From NCBI GenBank assembly GCA_030549335.1, contig JAUKPH010000017.1:12795501-12859500 (forward strand): 64,000 nucleotides of DNA. The letters run 5' to 3'. Source of the DNA: Pontederia crassipes. Taxonomy: Eukaryota; Streptophyta; Magnoliopsida; Commelinales; Pontederiaceae. This document shows positions 12,050-23,477 of this stretch, in pieces (position 1 is the first letter of the stretch; each line of letters opens with the position of its first letter). The translations under genes and the position numbers were made by a program. The notes beneath the pieces were generated by a model. The model ran no database searches and was not told the DNA's origin. It saw only the letters and a list, made by a program, of their open reading frames with translations.

Positions 12050-13369
12050 CAATCCAATGCATTGGTTAATCCATGAACAAAGGTGGTCAAGCTTCATTGG
12101 AATTCCATCAAAGAAAGAAAGAACCACAACAATAATTGATGGAATGTACGTTCGTCCACAAGCTTGATCAATTCACTACCTCTGATACCAACTCATTCTT
12201 TGGATGAGAATACAACATGCTATCAACTACAACTGAAATATCTTCTTTTGCTTGGTATGCAACATGTCGTTGCATATATGGAGACATGGATATTGCATGG
12301 TCGCAAGGCGTATTTAATTCTTACTTCCATATGATAGCCAAAAGAAAAATTGCAGCAGAGTGGATAGATAATGCATTTGAACAAGCTATAAAAAAGTTGG
12401 GTACACAAAGAAGGCATAATAAGGGAGCATTTATAACAAAGCTGCATCATTTGTAACAAAGTTGGACACTAGATGCCACCAACGTAGATCTTGCTCTCTT
12501 ACTTTTGTACCAACAAGTGTAAAGCTAGGATAAGATTTGAAGAGTCATTAAGTATGGGTCCAAAATTTTGAGCAACGGAGAACCTGTCATAGCACAAAAT
12601 ATTGATGAGTCTACTAACTTTTGCAAAATGTAAATAAGCGTCTTTAATTTAACCCATTGATACATGATGATTTTGAAGTTTAAGTGTTGCTACTGATCTA
12701 TATATTTATAATGGGATATCGATGCATTATTGATCAAGACTTGTGCTCTATAAGAAAAATCTTTGCCCAAGTTATTTTCAAGACTAATACCGTGCAGATT
12801 TTGAAACAACGCTTTATAATTGTTAGCAACAATATCCTGGAAAAATAGACAAACACTTGGTGTGCACAAGAGAACCTGTTGACTCTCCGAGACCTTTCTG
12901 CGGCAGCAAGCGAATCATCAAGTTCGAGGATACGCACGACCAAGCGCCACCTCATCTGCATGTGGATCAAAGTTGGAGAGCATATGAAAAATTGTGAATG
13001 TTTCATTCAGATTTTGTTAGCCATGGTGGAAAAAGAAGAAAATGATGAAGGAAAAAAAAGGATCCAGGGAACAGAACAAAAGAACTCGAGATAACAACAC
13101 CGGCAGCGAAAGTCATGGCTATTACGAAGGCCGATCTTTGAATCCAATCCAGCGTAGTTGATTAACAAAAGAGAGGGTAGATGATAGGAATCGAGGATGA
13201 AAAGAATTGACTAACCGAAGAAGGATCAATTCGTTGGAGATGGATGGATTCGTCGGAGCATATCATAACCACTAGATCAAGGAATTCCACATAGGGCATG
13301 CCATATCAGTGATTAAGGAATTATTTATGTGAGAAGATGATTCAGAGCACATTATTAATTCATTATCAT
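12050..13369. other. Unassigned stretch between two CACTA right ends
   Basis: No recognisable gene is present. Two short open stretches (12217-12456 on plus, 12734-13006 on minus) show no known motif. A minus-strand TTGGTATCAGAGG at about 12178-12190 resembles a tRNA-iMet primer-binding site, but it is not preceded by a credible LTR end. The slightly GC-richer 12870-13000 could be a captured gene fragment. Confidence 0.4.
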
Positions 13370-13490
13370 TGTGCACGTCACTATTTTTATTATTTTAGTG
13401 ACATTTACTTTTAATGTCACAAAATGCAATTACATTAGGTGACGTGTGGAAAAAATGCAGACGTCTCCCAATCTCATAATTCTTGTAGTG
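13370..13490 (-). mobile_element. CACTA-type right terminus
   Basis: On the minus strand the end starts CACTACAAGAATTATGAG at 13490, followed inward by repeated GTGACATT/AATGTCAC and GACGTC motifs. The left mate was not found. The flanking 3 bp are TTT. Confidence 0.55.
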
Positions 13491-14400
13491 TTTATTGCAT
13501 CGTGTGATTAATTAGTTAAATTGATTGATTCGTCGGGTATTGACCGCACATTAAGTCATGGTGATTTCTCGACATATTATACCCTCCAATTTTTTGATGA
13601 TGTAAGAAAAAAAAAGAATTACAAAAGGAGTTGAGGCCATAAGGGATAAGGAGAAGGTTAAGGGCGTAAGCAAAAAAAGAAAATTGAGAGAGAATTAAGG
13701 GAGTAAGAGAATTGGAGAGAGAAAAGGTGAGGGAGTAAGCGTAAGAAGAGTTGAGAGAGAGAGAGACCGTGACACAGTAGAAAAGAAGAAAGAAGAATAA
13801 AGAAAGAAAGGAGTAAATATGGTGTAGTGAGGAATAGTACAACACGAGGAAAAAAATTATGCGTGTGTCATGGGTTGTTTTTCGCTCGACCAATCCGTGC
13901 AGTGCCTAGACGTGCTCAATGTCTAGACAAGTCCTTTTGAGCGCTTTGCGAAAGCTTGCTTATGCCACTTTCTCGAATGTCACAATTTTAAGACGCTGGA
14001 TCCCGAGCGGATGCTTGGTGGAGGCATTTGTAAATAAATGACACATCGACGAAACGTTCGATTGCTTGTGACGCTTTTGTGGATTGCCACCCTACGCTCG
14101 AGGCACGATACTAAATTTTGGGAAGGTTGAAATTTTTGTTGAGCAAATAGGAATGATTACAACACTTCGGATGAGCACTAGCGAGTCTCTCCTACTCTAC
14201 CACTGTTTTGGGAGGTAGACATGTGACATGTGACGTGAAGGACAAGCCAAGGGAGTGCACTTTTATGGAGTGCATATTACGAAACTGCCACTATTATACT
14301 TGAAAAATAAACCAAGTACAAAAGTGGATTGAAAAGGAAAATACAAAGAAGTAAGATAAATCGGCGGTCCACGGGAAAAGTCCTTGGGACATTCTCCCAC
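13491..14400. other. Non-coding stretch, probably 3' flank/LTR of the chromovirus
   Basis: It is GA-rich at 13600-13830, then mixed sequence. It lies downstream (minus sense) of the chromovirus integrase end at 14401, where the 3' LTR should be. I could not fix LTR borders because no second LTR copy is present for comparison. Confidence 0.4.
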
Positions 14401-17400
14401 TCAAGTCAGCGATGTCCCTGGAGTTGCAGTTTGGAATTCTTCAATCTTCTGTTTGAACTGCCACAGGTCTTCGACTGTCTCGGCATCCGATCTTCTGCTC
14501 CATCGAACAAAATACTCCTCCTTTCGGACGGCGAGTACTTCTTCAACTTGATCAATGAATTGCTGATGGATGATCGGCGGAACGCGATCTGAAACCCCAT
14601 ACCTGGGATCTTTAGGGTCTTCGACATAAGGTTTGAACAGGCTGATATGGAAGATTGGGTGTTGTTGCATTTGCGACGGGAGCTCCAACGTATAGGCCAC
14701 CTTGCCTACCTTCTTCAGGATCTTGAATGGGCCTTCGTAATGCCTAATAAGGCCCTTGTGCAGATTCTTTCTACTTAGTCGAAGATGTTAAATCAGCTTC
14801 ACAAGGACCAAGTCTCCGACTTCAAATTTGACATCGCGTCGGGCAGTGTACGCCCACTTCTTCATACGTTTCGATGCCTTGTATAGACATACCCGAGCCA
14901 CGTCGTTCTGCTCATGCCACTCCCTTGCCATGTGGTGAGCAGCGGAAACTTTACCACCATAAGAAGTGGCGACAGCCTATGGAGTGAGAGGTTGTTGCCC
15001 GTCACTATCTCGAAGGGACTCTTGTTGGTTGACTCATTCCGTTGCAGGTTGTAGGAGAATCGTGCAATGTCGAGTAGCTTCATCCAGTCCTTCTGATTAG
15101 CACTCACATAGTGCAACAAGTAGATCTCCATAATGCAATTTACCCTCTCAGTTTGGCGTCGATTTGAGGATGAAGTGATGTTGAGAAATTCAGGTTGGAG
15201 CCCATCATCTTGAATAGTTTCTTCCAGAAGTTGTCAACGAATCGCCCATCCCAATCACTAATGATGCTTTGTGGTAGGCCCCAATACTTCACTACATGCT
15301 TCATAAATAACTCCGCAGCTTTAATGGCAGGACAACTTGCGGAGCCGGTGGCGAAGATGACATACTTGGAGAACCGATCGACGACCGCCATGATGGCCCC
15401 TTCTGACTTGGGCAGGCCTGTGATGAAGTCCATGGAAACATTTTTCCATGGTCGCTTTGGAATAGGTAGAGGTTCTAGAAGTTTGTCGGGCGCTTGATTG
15501 ATATTCTTGTCTTGCTGCCAAACAAGGCATATCTTCACAAAAGCTTCAACGTCATCCTCCATCCTTTGCCAGAAGTAATTTTTCTCGATGAGTTCCAAAA
15601 TGCAACGGATGCTCGGATGTGCCGCCCACTTGGAGTCATGGCACTCTTGTATGATAGTGCGCCGTAAGTTGCCAAATAGTGGAACGTAGAGGCGACATTC
15701 CTCGATGAAGATCAGCCCATCTTCCTCCCAAAAGTGGCATATCTTACCCTCCTTTGCTTGTTCGAATAAGTTCTTCGTCGTGGGATCCGACTCCAATTCT
15801 ACGTGTTGGTTGATAGCGTCAGCAATGACATTCGTCTTGTCGGGCTTGTATTCCAGGGCATAGTCGAACTTCACCATGAAATCTTGTCACTTTGCTTGCT
15901 TTGGCTAGAGCTTTTTTTGCGTCTCGAAACAATTTGTCGCAACATTGTCTGTCTTGATATGAAATCGCGATCCGAGAAGGTAGTGCCGCAATGTCCTAAG
16001 GCAGTGGATCACCGTGGTCATCTCCTTCTCTTGAACGACGTAGCACCGCTCCGTATAATTGAGTTTGTGACTCTCGGATGTCACGAGATGCCCTTCCTGC
16101 ATAAGAACTCCTCCGATAGTATAGTCAGAAGCATCTGTCCATACCTCGTAAGGCTTGGCGTGGTCTGGCAAGACGAGCACCAATTCTTCCATCATGGCCC
16201 TCTTGAGGGTGTCGAACGCTTCTTGGCATGTCGGCGTCCACTTCCACTTCACATTCTTCCGGAGGAGATTTGTCAAAAAGGGTCACATGTGAATACCCTT
16301 TGATGAACCGCCAATAGTAGTTCGTCGGGCCAAGCAATGAACGCATGTCTGAAATATGTTTGGGCGGCTCCCACTCTATGATGGCTTGAATCTTCGCACC
16401 ATCCATCTTCAGTTTGCCACTTCTGATGACATGTCCCAAGAAGTGCACTTCTGATTGAGCGAAGACACACTTCTCCCGCTTGACGTAGAGCTCGTTCTGC
16501 CACAACACCTCGAACACTTGTCAAATGTGTTCGATGTGCTCCTCCAAAGTGCGCTGTAGATCATGATGTCATCGAGGTATACAACCATGAACTTGTCAAG
16601 GAATGGTTGCAATACCTTATTCGTGAGGGTGCAGAATGTTGTCGGGGCATTGGTGAGGCCAAAGGGCATCACGACGAACTTGTAGGAGCCGTACCTTGTG
16701 ATGCATGCCATCTTCTGCATATTGTCTTCCGTGATTTGGACTTGCCAATAGTCCGAACGAAAATCCAACTTAGTAAACCATCTTGTGCCACCAAGTTGGT
16801 CGAGCAAATTCGCCATTAGAAGAATGGGGTACTTGTTCTTCACCATAAGCTTGTTGAGCGTCCGGTAGTCGATGCACATCCGCAGAAAACCATCATGCTT
16901 ATTTTGAAAGAGTACCGGGGCATCATATGGAGACTTCTAGGGCCGAACATATCGTGCATCCAATAGTTCGATGAGTTGCTTACGGAGTTCTGCAAGTTCC
17001 GGAGAGGCTAGCCGATAAGGGATTCCATGTGAGGTCTTCGAAGGGGACTAAGTCGATGACATGGTCTACTTCACGCTTCGGAAGCAATCGCTTTGGGAGC
17101 TCCGGGGGCATGAAGTCCTCAAGGGTTTCGAAGACTTTGGGAGGTTTTGGAGTGGAGGGCCCCAGATCTTCCAAAATGGCAGTCGTCAAGAAAGTGTGCT
17201 CCTATTTGCACAACTCCTTCGCCACTTGCATAGCAGAGAGAGTCTTCTACTTCAAATCTCCGCCTGACGAAAATGTTGTAAGGTCCCTTAGGGTTGAAGA
17301 TGACCATCGAGTTGGTGAGCGGGATGACACATGCAGTAATGTGTCATAGAAAAGAGATGCCCGCCACCACTTCGTACTCATCCACCGGTGTCACCATCAC

Positions 17401-17520
17401 GTCGAAGCTTCCCGACTACTTGCACCTTCACTCTGAAAGAAATTCCTGCGGTCGAGATAGACTTCGTGTTCATCGTCTTGATCGTAGCATTAGTCTTCTT
17501 TAGTGGTAGTACGATGACTA
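14401..17520 (-). mobile_element. Broken Ty3/gypsy chromovirus, protease to chromodomain
   Basis: Minus-strand polyprotein relic of a chromodomain-bearing Ty3/gypsy element. In sense order it holds a protease-like region (about 17520-17200), reverse transcriptase with the YLDDI box (about 17190-16410), RNase H (about 16280-15905), integrase (about 15880-14860, including the FWQRM and MDFITGLP signatures), and a C-terminal region with FHISLFKPY followed by a chromodomain (EEYFVRWSRRSDAETVEDLW) ending at 14401. Chromodomains target such elements to heterochromatin. Gag and the 5' LTR are missing at the right, where plus-strand material of another element begins. The reading frame is interrupted several times, so it is an inactive fossil. 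Confidence 0.9.
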
Positions 17521-17571
17521 AGTCCTTAATTGATGAAATGGAATGACTTCATTGATAGTATGATGCAACGC

Positions 17572-17712
17572 CTAAGGAGGTTATTCCGAAAGAAATAACT
17601 AAAGTTCTAAGGAGGTTATTCCAAAAGGAATAACCAAAGTTCTAAGGAAGTTATTCTAAGATGGAATAACTAAAGCACTAAGAAGGTTATCCCCATATGG
17701 TATAATGATAGA
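17572..17712. repeat. Four-copy 35-bp tandem repeat
   Basis: Units beginning CTAAGGAGGTTATTCC recur at 17572, 17607, 17642 and 17678. The unit core AAGGAGGTTAT recurs once more at about 19102, at the 3' end of the neighbouring gag-bearing fragment. Confidence 0.85.
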
Positions 17713-17799
17713 ATAAGTTGTGGATGGAACACTCATGATGATTTATGTTTTATGGATACAAATAGAATCAAGGATGAACTTTTTGTACAACATCCCATG

Positions 17800-19245
17800 A
17801 GCTCCCCAATGTAGATCTCAGCGGACTAATCAATAGGCCCAGCAAGCCTTGAGTCTGAGATTGAATAGACATAATGTACAAGATCCTCTCATGAATGGTA
17901 TACAAGCCAACGGGCAGCAGGAGGAGCAGCTGAGACAGGGATCACCACCTCATGAATCTCACTTAGCCCACACTAAACACTCCTAGGCTACCTCGTCATG
18001 ATCGAAGTATGCAATAGAAAGAAAGATTCCTCAAGTTACATCCCCTCAATTTGATGGGAAGGGAGATTTTGAAGATGCCGAGAGGTAGATTGATGAGGTC
18101 GAGCAAATCTTTCTAAATATGAATTGCAGTGAGGACCGCAAGATGATTTATGCAACATGAAAGTTGACTGCGGAAGCAAAAGATTGGTGGAAAGCTGTCA
18201 AGGCCACCACATTCTTCAGATAGGACCTGATTTCATGGGGAGAATTCAAGAAAGTTTTTAAAAATCGGTATATACCAGCCTATGAGAGAGGCAGAAAGCA
18301 GAATGAGTACCTAACACTCGAGCAGGGATCGATGACCACCAAGCAATATTTGACAAAATTCTTGAACTTGGAGAAGTACTTAACATTGCAGCAATCATAA
18401 CTAGATCGAGTGAAGCACTGGATGGATGACCTTAAGCCCAGTTTTCGAGAAAGAGTGAGAAAGAGTGAATGAGGGAATGGTCAAACCCTCCAATTTGCTG
18501 AAGAGTTTGTCGTCTATCTAGAAGATGGCGATAAAGCAAATGACAAGCAACATGACCAAACATAACCAACACAGAAATCGGCAAGGAAAGAGATATAGAT
18601 CTCTTGACAAGAAAGATCAACGTCACGTTTGTCCGAAAGATGATCCAAGCAAATCAAGGAATGATTTGGAGTCCAATGAATAGAAAAAAGAAAGGCTGCC
18701 TTGTTCCTACTATCAAAAATATCATGTAGGAGAATGTTATCACAAAACAAGAGCATCTCTCAATTGTGGAAAACAAGGACATTTTGTTCGTAATTGTTTG
18801 GAACAAAAAAGGAATGAACAAGATCGAGGAAGGAATGAAGGATCGGGTGCATTGCTACTAAAATGTGCGTACAACATAGAAATGAATACTGAGCATCGCA
18901 TAGATGAGGAAGATTAATGCTATCACTGTAGAATGAATGATAGAATTTAAAATAGAGAATAATTAGTTTTTTCATTTGGATAGATTACAAAAAAAATGCA
19001 AGAACATTGATAGTGAACATGGATGTGCTTTTAATAAGCTTATCGATCAGATGTTGGATTGGTCAATTTTTTTTCGCAAAATTCGAGGATAAATTTATTT
19101 TTAAGGAGGTTATGATTAACGACCATAATTTTTAAAGATTTAATAAATGAATATTTTATCATTTTATTTTAGTAAATATTGTTATTAATATTATTATATT
19201 TAATAATTTTGAAAAAACAAAATAAAATTAGGGATGAGTTTGATT
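17800..19245 (+). mobile_element. Ty3/gypsy gag-bearing fragment with 3' end, no pol
   Basis: Plus strand, opposite to the chromovirus at its left. Relic of a Retrotrans_gag domain (about 18010-18480; FDGKGDFEDAER and AEAKDWWKAV are recognisable). It is followed by a zinc knuckle of the form C-x5-LNCGKQGHFVRNC at about 18720-18800. Directly after this comes sequence typical of the extreme 3' end of Del/Tekay-like elements: a purine tract AAGGAGG near 19102-19110 and then an LTR-like TGATTAACGACC. Pol is absent between gag and this 3' end. The LTR is cut off where the CACTA terminus begins at 19246. The gag frame has several breaks. Confidence 0.75.
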
Positions 19246-19640
19246 CACTACAACAAAAAGTCTTTACAGGACCAAAACTTTTGGTCCCAAAATCATCAAT
19301 TTTAGTCCCAATTTATTTTTGAGACAAAAATTTTGTTGGTCCCCCTTAGTTCCTGAAAGCTGGTCTTCAAAAGTTTTAAGAACAAAAATTATTGTTGGAT
19401 CCCAAAAGTATCACTTTTAGACACTAATCTATTGGTTCCCATAAGATCATACCATGATCTCTAATAATCAATTTTGGTCCCAAATCAAATTAGTTTTGGC
19501 AACCAAAAAAGAAAGCAATTGACACAAAAATATTGGTTCCTAATAATATATTTTTAAGAACCTAGAGGTTGGTCCCTAATAGCATACTTATCATAATCAG
19601 CATGTTGATCCCCATTATACATTTGCCTCCACCAATGTAC
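19246..19640 (+). mobile_element. CACTA left terminus with GGTCCC-type subterminal repeats
   Basis: It begins CACTACAACAAAAAGTC at 19246, followed by repeated TTTTGGTCCC, TTGGTTCC and AAGAACAAAA motifs to about 19640. The element extends to the right, but no matching right end occurs before 64000. It is therefore truncated, or its right end is too diverged to see. Confidence 0.7.
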
Positions 19641-19908
19641 TAGTAGCTAATATAAAAAATTTCTAAATGCATAAACATTAACCAAATAAAAATTAAGATG
19701 AAACAAAAATTTCAGCCAAGAACATCATTTTAAAAAAATAAAAGATTCCAGCCACAGAATAAAAGGAATGCACCCTAAATATGAAAAGTGTCATTCAACA
19801 TCTTGCACTAAAATATCTATTAGAAAGTAAACGTATCTTTAACCAATTATTTAATTAAAAGAATGATACATTCAAACTAGATAAACACTTTCCATAGAAC
19901 CATCCCCC

Positions 19909-20098
19909 TTAGCACTTGATCTCCTTCAGGCCCAAGGCGAAGTACAGAAATGTTGGATCAACCGCACCCTCCTTGTAGTAAGTAAAAACCAAACTGCCAC
20001 CATCGTGCATGCTTTCATGAACAAAGCTGAGAAATAGGTACTATTAATAGGAAGATAAATAAAAGCTAACCTCACAAGCATAGAGCTAACCCAATCTC
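19909..20098 (-). pseudogene. C-terminal exons of an unrecognised gene
   Basis: The minus strand reads as a natural-looking protein end: a small exon (20098-20076), a GTGAGG...TTCTCAG intron, then 20026-19909 coding [22 protein letters not shown] and [16 protein letters not shown] before a TAA stop. The small exon is preceded by TTAG, fitting a splice acceptor. I do not recognise the family. It lies just inside the CACTA end at 19246 and in line with exon-like segments at 21229-21334 and 21524-21768. It is either a host gene that the CACTA end abuts or a captured gene. Both the splice model and the link between segments are inferred. Confidence 0.4.
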
Positions 20099-21228
20099 CT
20101 AAGTGGCAATTCACAGAAAATGCGCAGACATCCCTTGAACCCTACTTCAATACAATTAAAAAATATACAGCAAAAAGATTTTCATTTAAAAATCAAGCAT
20201 AACATTCTGACTATAAGCAATGACATTGGTGCTAGATATCTTTGTTTAGTACTTCCTAAAACGATGCAACACAGTTCTTGCATACTCATCCTAGAGAATC
20301 GAGAGATGAAATAAACCAAAACATAAACCAGGCATACGACAGAATGGCTAAGATCCCAGCATATGTCGGCGGGGTTCTGGACGATGAGATTGCAGAGCTC
20401 GAGATACTTAGAACATTATTCAAATATATTATCAAATATATTTAAATGAATTCTCATTGTGTTATGTTTAGAATTTTGGTCTGGGAGGAAGAGCTGTTTG
20501 GGTGGGGAGGCAGTTCTTGAGAGATTGAAACCAATTCTCTAAAATCTAAATTTCCTAAGATCAAGCAGTTAAAAGGTACTTGTTGATGACATGACGCTTG
20601 CAAAGTCCAAACATATACGGTCTGACAATGCATCTTACCACCAATTTCCTAGCTAATGCACAAATTGTATGATGAGTCGATGACTGAAAAAAAAAAAGAA
20701 GTTTCACCTTCATTTTGATTCTTTTTGCTGAGAAACAGCAGCATCAGAAACAAGTCTCACTTCATGTTGAAGGATTTCTTTCTTTTTTCAGTCATTATCC
20801 AAATAAATTTTAGTCTTTTTCTTTCTGAAAACAAAGAAGAAACTCCCTCGAACGCAGTACCTGATTCAATGCTAAATTAACTTGCACAACGGTGAGACTG
20901 ATGATTTTGACACCACCTAATCTGCAGTCTAGTCGTTGTTTATTACAACAGAATGGCTTTGTAGTCTGAATCCATGTACAAGTTCTCAGATAAAAAATAT
21001 ATATATATTGGTATGATTACAGAGGCAATGAAACATTAGGCATCTCAATGATTTGGCAGTGTGTCCAATGGATGATTGCTTGATGACAACTTAAACTCAG
21101 ATAAAAAAAAAGATATGTTGTCGAACTCAGAGAACATTAAGATTAGATCATTAGCTAATCAGCAAGAATACCAAATGAACTCACACGAAACTGGAATCAG
21201 AGCAAGATAAGTATTAAAAGATGCTCAC
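20099..21228. other. Putative intron/intergenic DNA of the minus-strand gene
   Basis: Mostly AT-rich. A short segment at about 20352-20402 reads YLELCNLIVQNPADICWDL on the minus strand and could be another exon or captured piece. Nothing else is recognisable. Confidence 0.35.
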
Positions 21229-21334
21229 TGGTTGCTGAAACAAGTCGCAAGACCATTTTCTGTTCTGATCTCTCCAGATTGCCATGCCACTCGAGGCGGC
21301 ATTTTGAGTTGAACTCTGTGCATCACATGCAAGC
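21229..21334 (-). pseudogene. Exon-like segment of the unrecognised gene
   Basis: The minus strand is open through LACDAQSSTQNAASSG and MAIWRDQNRKWSCDLF. It is preceded by an AACAG acceptor and followed by a good GTGAGC donor. Composition and splice borders suggest a genuine exon. The family is unknown to me. Confidence 0.4.
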
Positions 21335-21523
21335 CTGTTCATAGACACATTAAATTATGCACATCACAAGATAAAATAGATCACAAGATCAAATGACATA
21401 AGCCACGCTCTCCATTTCTAGCAGGAATCAAAGATCTCTTCAGCAAAGACATATTACTAGTTTACTACTCGCAAGCAAATAGAGATAACAATAACATATT
21501 ACTATTGCCACTGCTTCGGATTC

Positions 21524-21768
21524 TAGTCAACGTTCGGTGGCTTCGTGTTCCCGCCCGCCTCCGTCGGATCCGTCGATGCCGCCTGCAAGTCGAGGAGCAG
21601 CGGGACACGACACTCCTCCACCTTCACCACCAGGGACAGGAAGGCCACCTCCGCGAGCCGCCCCATCCACGGCTTGTCCTCTTGAAGCTGCAGCCCGCCG
21701 CAGGAGTGCGAGATGAAGCAACGGTCGAGGGAATTCACGGCGTGACCAATTGCTCCCCCTTCTCGTGA
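21524..21768 (-). pseudogene. GC-rich exon-like segment, unrecognised
   Basis: Minus strand. An acceptor-like CTCTCTCACAG is followed by an open frame containing AVNSLDRCFISHSCGG, DKPWMGRLAEVAFLSLVVKV and PLLLDLQAASTDP, which ends in a stop near 21527. GC content is far above the flanks, as in a host coding exon. No ATG start lies in this frame, so upstream exons would be needed. The other two frames also stay open, so the frame choice rests on residue composition alone. It may be captured by the CACTA element starting at 19246. Confidence 0.35.
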
Positions 21769-22334
21769 GCTGTGAGAGAGTTAACCTAGGGCAGCTAGAG
21801 GAGATGATGATGGAATGAAACAAAAAAAGCAAAACAAAACAAAGACACAGACGGAATGTTTCTTTTTTGTTCTATTGCCGGATCTTTTCTATTCGAACTG
21901 CATCAGAGATGGAGATTTTGGACGAATCAATAATTTGGAGAACGAATTGTTCTTTTTCAAAGTCTTGAACCAAATTAGGGGAAGGCGATTTTAATCTGAA
22001 ATACGAAGAAAGATGTGATATTGAATCTAATTTGGGGAGCAATCATTTCTTTTCCTTCAATCTGAAAAGAAGTAATAGTTGATCTTTCACTGGTGTCATC
22101 GATTCCCTCATGTCGCTTAGGCTTTGATGAGTATGCTGTCATTGATTGCTCAACAATCTGAAGTTGAAGAATCATTTAAACTGATAATTCATGCGTTCTT
22201 CAGGCCTAAATCTTTCTTTCTTCTAAAACCTAAGGGATTGGTTGTTCGGTAGCAAATTTGAACAAAAACTAATTCTTTGACCTGAAACGATTGCGAGCAT
22301 TTGACTGTGTAGCCTGGATGAGTATGGAATCAGT
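21769..22334. other. No recognisable feature
   Basis: AT-rich sequence between the exon-like segment and the MITE-like repeat. Parts look loosely like intron 1 of the F-box gene, but not enough to annotate. Confidence 0.3.
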
Positions 22335-23055
22335 GTTGTAAGGACCGGAGCTCGATCGTCGATCGGTTGGTAATATGAGTCAATTTGAAGGTTAAAACCG
22401 GATTGTTATTTGGGCCGAATTAAATCGATCAAACTCAGTCAAAAATCGAATCAAACCGAGAAAAGCCGGATTGAACTGCAAATTCTTTGAATCGGACATG
22501 AGAGAGAGAGTCACGCGTGAGTAAGAGAGACATTTTTCGTTGGGAATAAGAGAAACAATTGAGCTTCGTTGGAAGTTGAAACGTGAGAGAGAGTTGAGAA
22601 GGAGAGAGAGACGTGTGAGAGAGAGATTAAATTTTAAAAATGTTGGGAATGAGAGAGAGGGAGCTGGGAAAAGAGAGAGACGATCAGTTGAGAAGAGGGA
22701 GAGAGAGACGTTGAAAATGTGAGAGATTTTTTTAATAATTAAGTAACACAAAAAGCATCACAAAGAAAGAGAATTTTATAAATTTTTTTGCAAAATATCT
22801 TATTTTATTAAGAAAATTATTATGATTATAATATTTTATTTTATGATTTAAATTTGTTTGACTTATATTATGATTTGATTTTATTATAATATTTTACCTT
22901 TACCACATAAATAATTTAATATTTTTTATATATGTTTGCTACATAAATAATTTAATATTTTGCTGTATTTTATTAAATTATAATATTTTATTACTTACCG
23001 GTCCGACTTGAAACGAAATTTTTTTCAGTTCGTTATCCGGTCCGGTCTTAACAAT
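22335..23055. mobile_element. Possible MITE with ACCGG-rich inverted ends
   Basis: The left end (TTGTAAGGACCGG, from about 22336) is mirrored at the right (CCGGTCTTAACAAT, about 23041-23054), giving imperfect terminal inverted repeats of about 13 bp. AACCGG/CCGGTT motifs recur inside both ends. The interior is a GA-rich block (22500-22730) and AT-rich DNA, with no coding sequence. The class (hAT- or Mutator-like) is undecided and no clear TSD was found. Confidence 0.4.
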
Positions 23056-23358
23056 ATTGTATGAAATTTTATATTTACATCAATATAAAGATGGATTTTA
23101 TATCTGATATTTTAAGACAACAGTGTTTTTATGTTTTGAACTCTGAAACCAATTTAACGCTGATTAATCCTTCCCTTTAGACTGACTAAAGACTGGAATC
23201 TATGATCTAAAGATAAGTAAGAACTTGTTCTTGCAAATCATGCTCTATGTCTTTCTCAAGCAGCTTCCCTGGGATTGTGTAAACTATTTGGTACTTGAAG
23301 CTCAATAAGCTTGACTGCTTATCGGGCCTAAATCCTAATTAATGTCACTTTTTTTCAG

Positions 23359-23477
23359 AGCTTTTCTTTAGAGAAATCAACTGGGGCAAAGTGCTACATG
23401 TTGTAGGCACGGGAATTGTCTATCGTGTAGGGTGATACTCCAGAATATTGGAGATGGATTCATCTACCTGATTCAAG
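23359..23477 (+). pseudogene. F-box/PP2 gene exon 2 pseudo-exon
   Basis: After a good TTTTTTTCAG acceptor, 119 bp translate to SFSLEKSTGAKCYML-stop-ARELSIV-stop-GDTPEYWRWIHLP. This is clearly homologous to exon 2 of the gene at 26204-27609, which is also 119 bp. Two in-frame TAG codons (exon codons 16 and 24) kill it. The 3' splice-donor position reads AT instead of GT or GC. Exons 1 and 3 were not found on either side, so this is an isolated fragment of a tandem paralogue about 2.9 kb upstream of the intact copy. Confidence 0.85.

Noticed and set aside
12176-12192. TTGGTATCAGAGG on the minus strand as an LTR primer-binding site
   Set aside because: The preceding sequence (minus sense) does not end in a credible LTR terminus, and no gag-like frame follows.
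13516-13893. 125-codon minus-strand open frame
   Set aside because: A product of GA/CT-rich low-complexity sequence; composition is F/S/L-rich with no domain.
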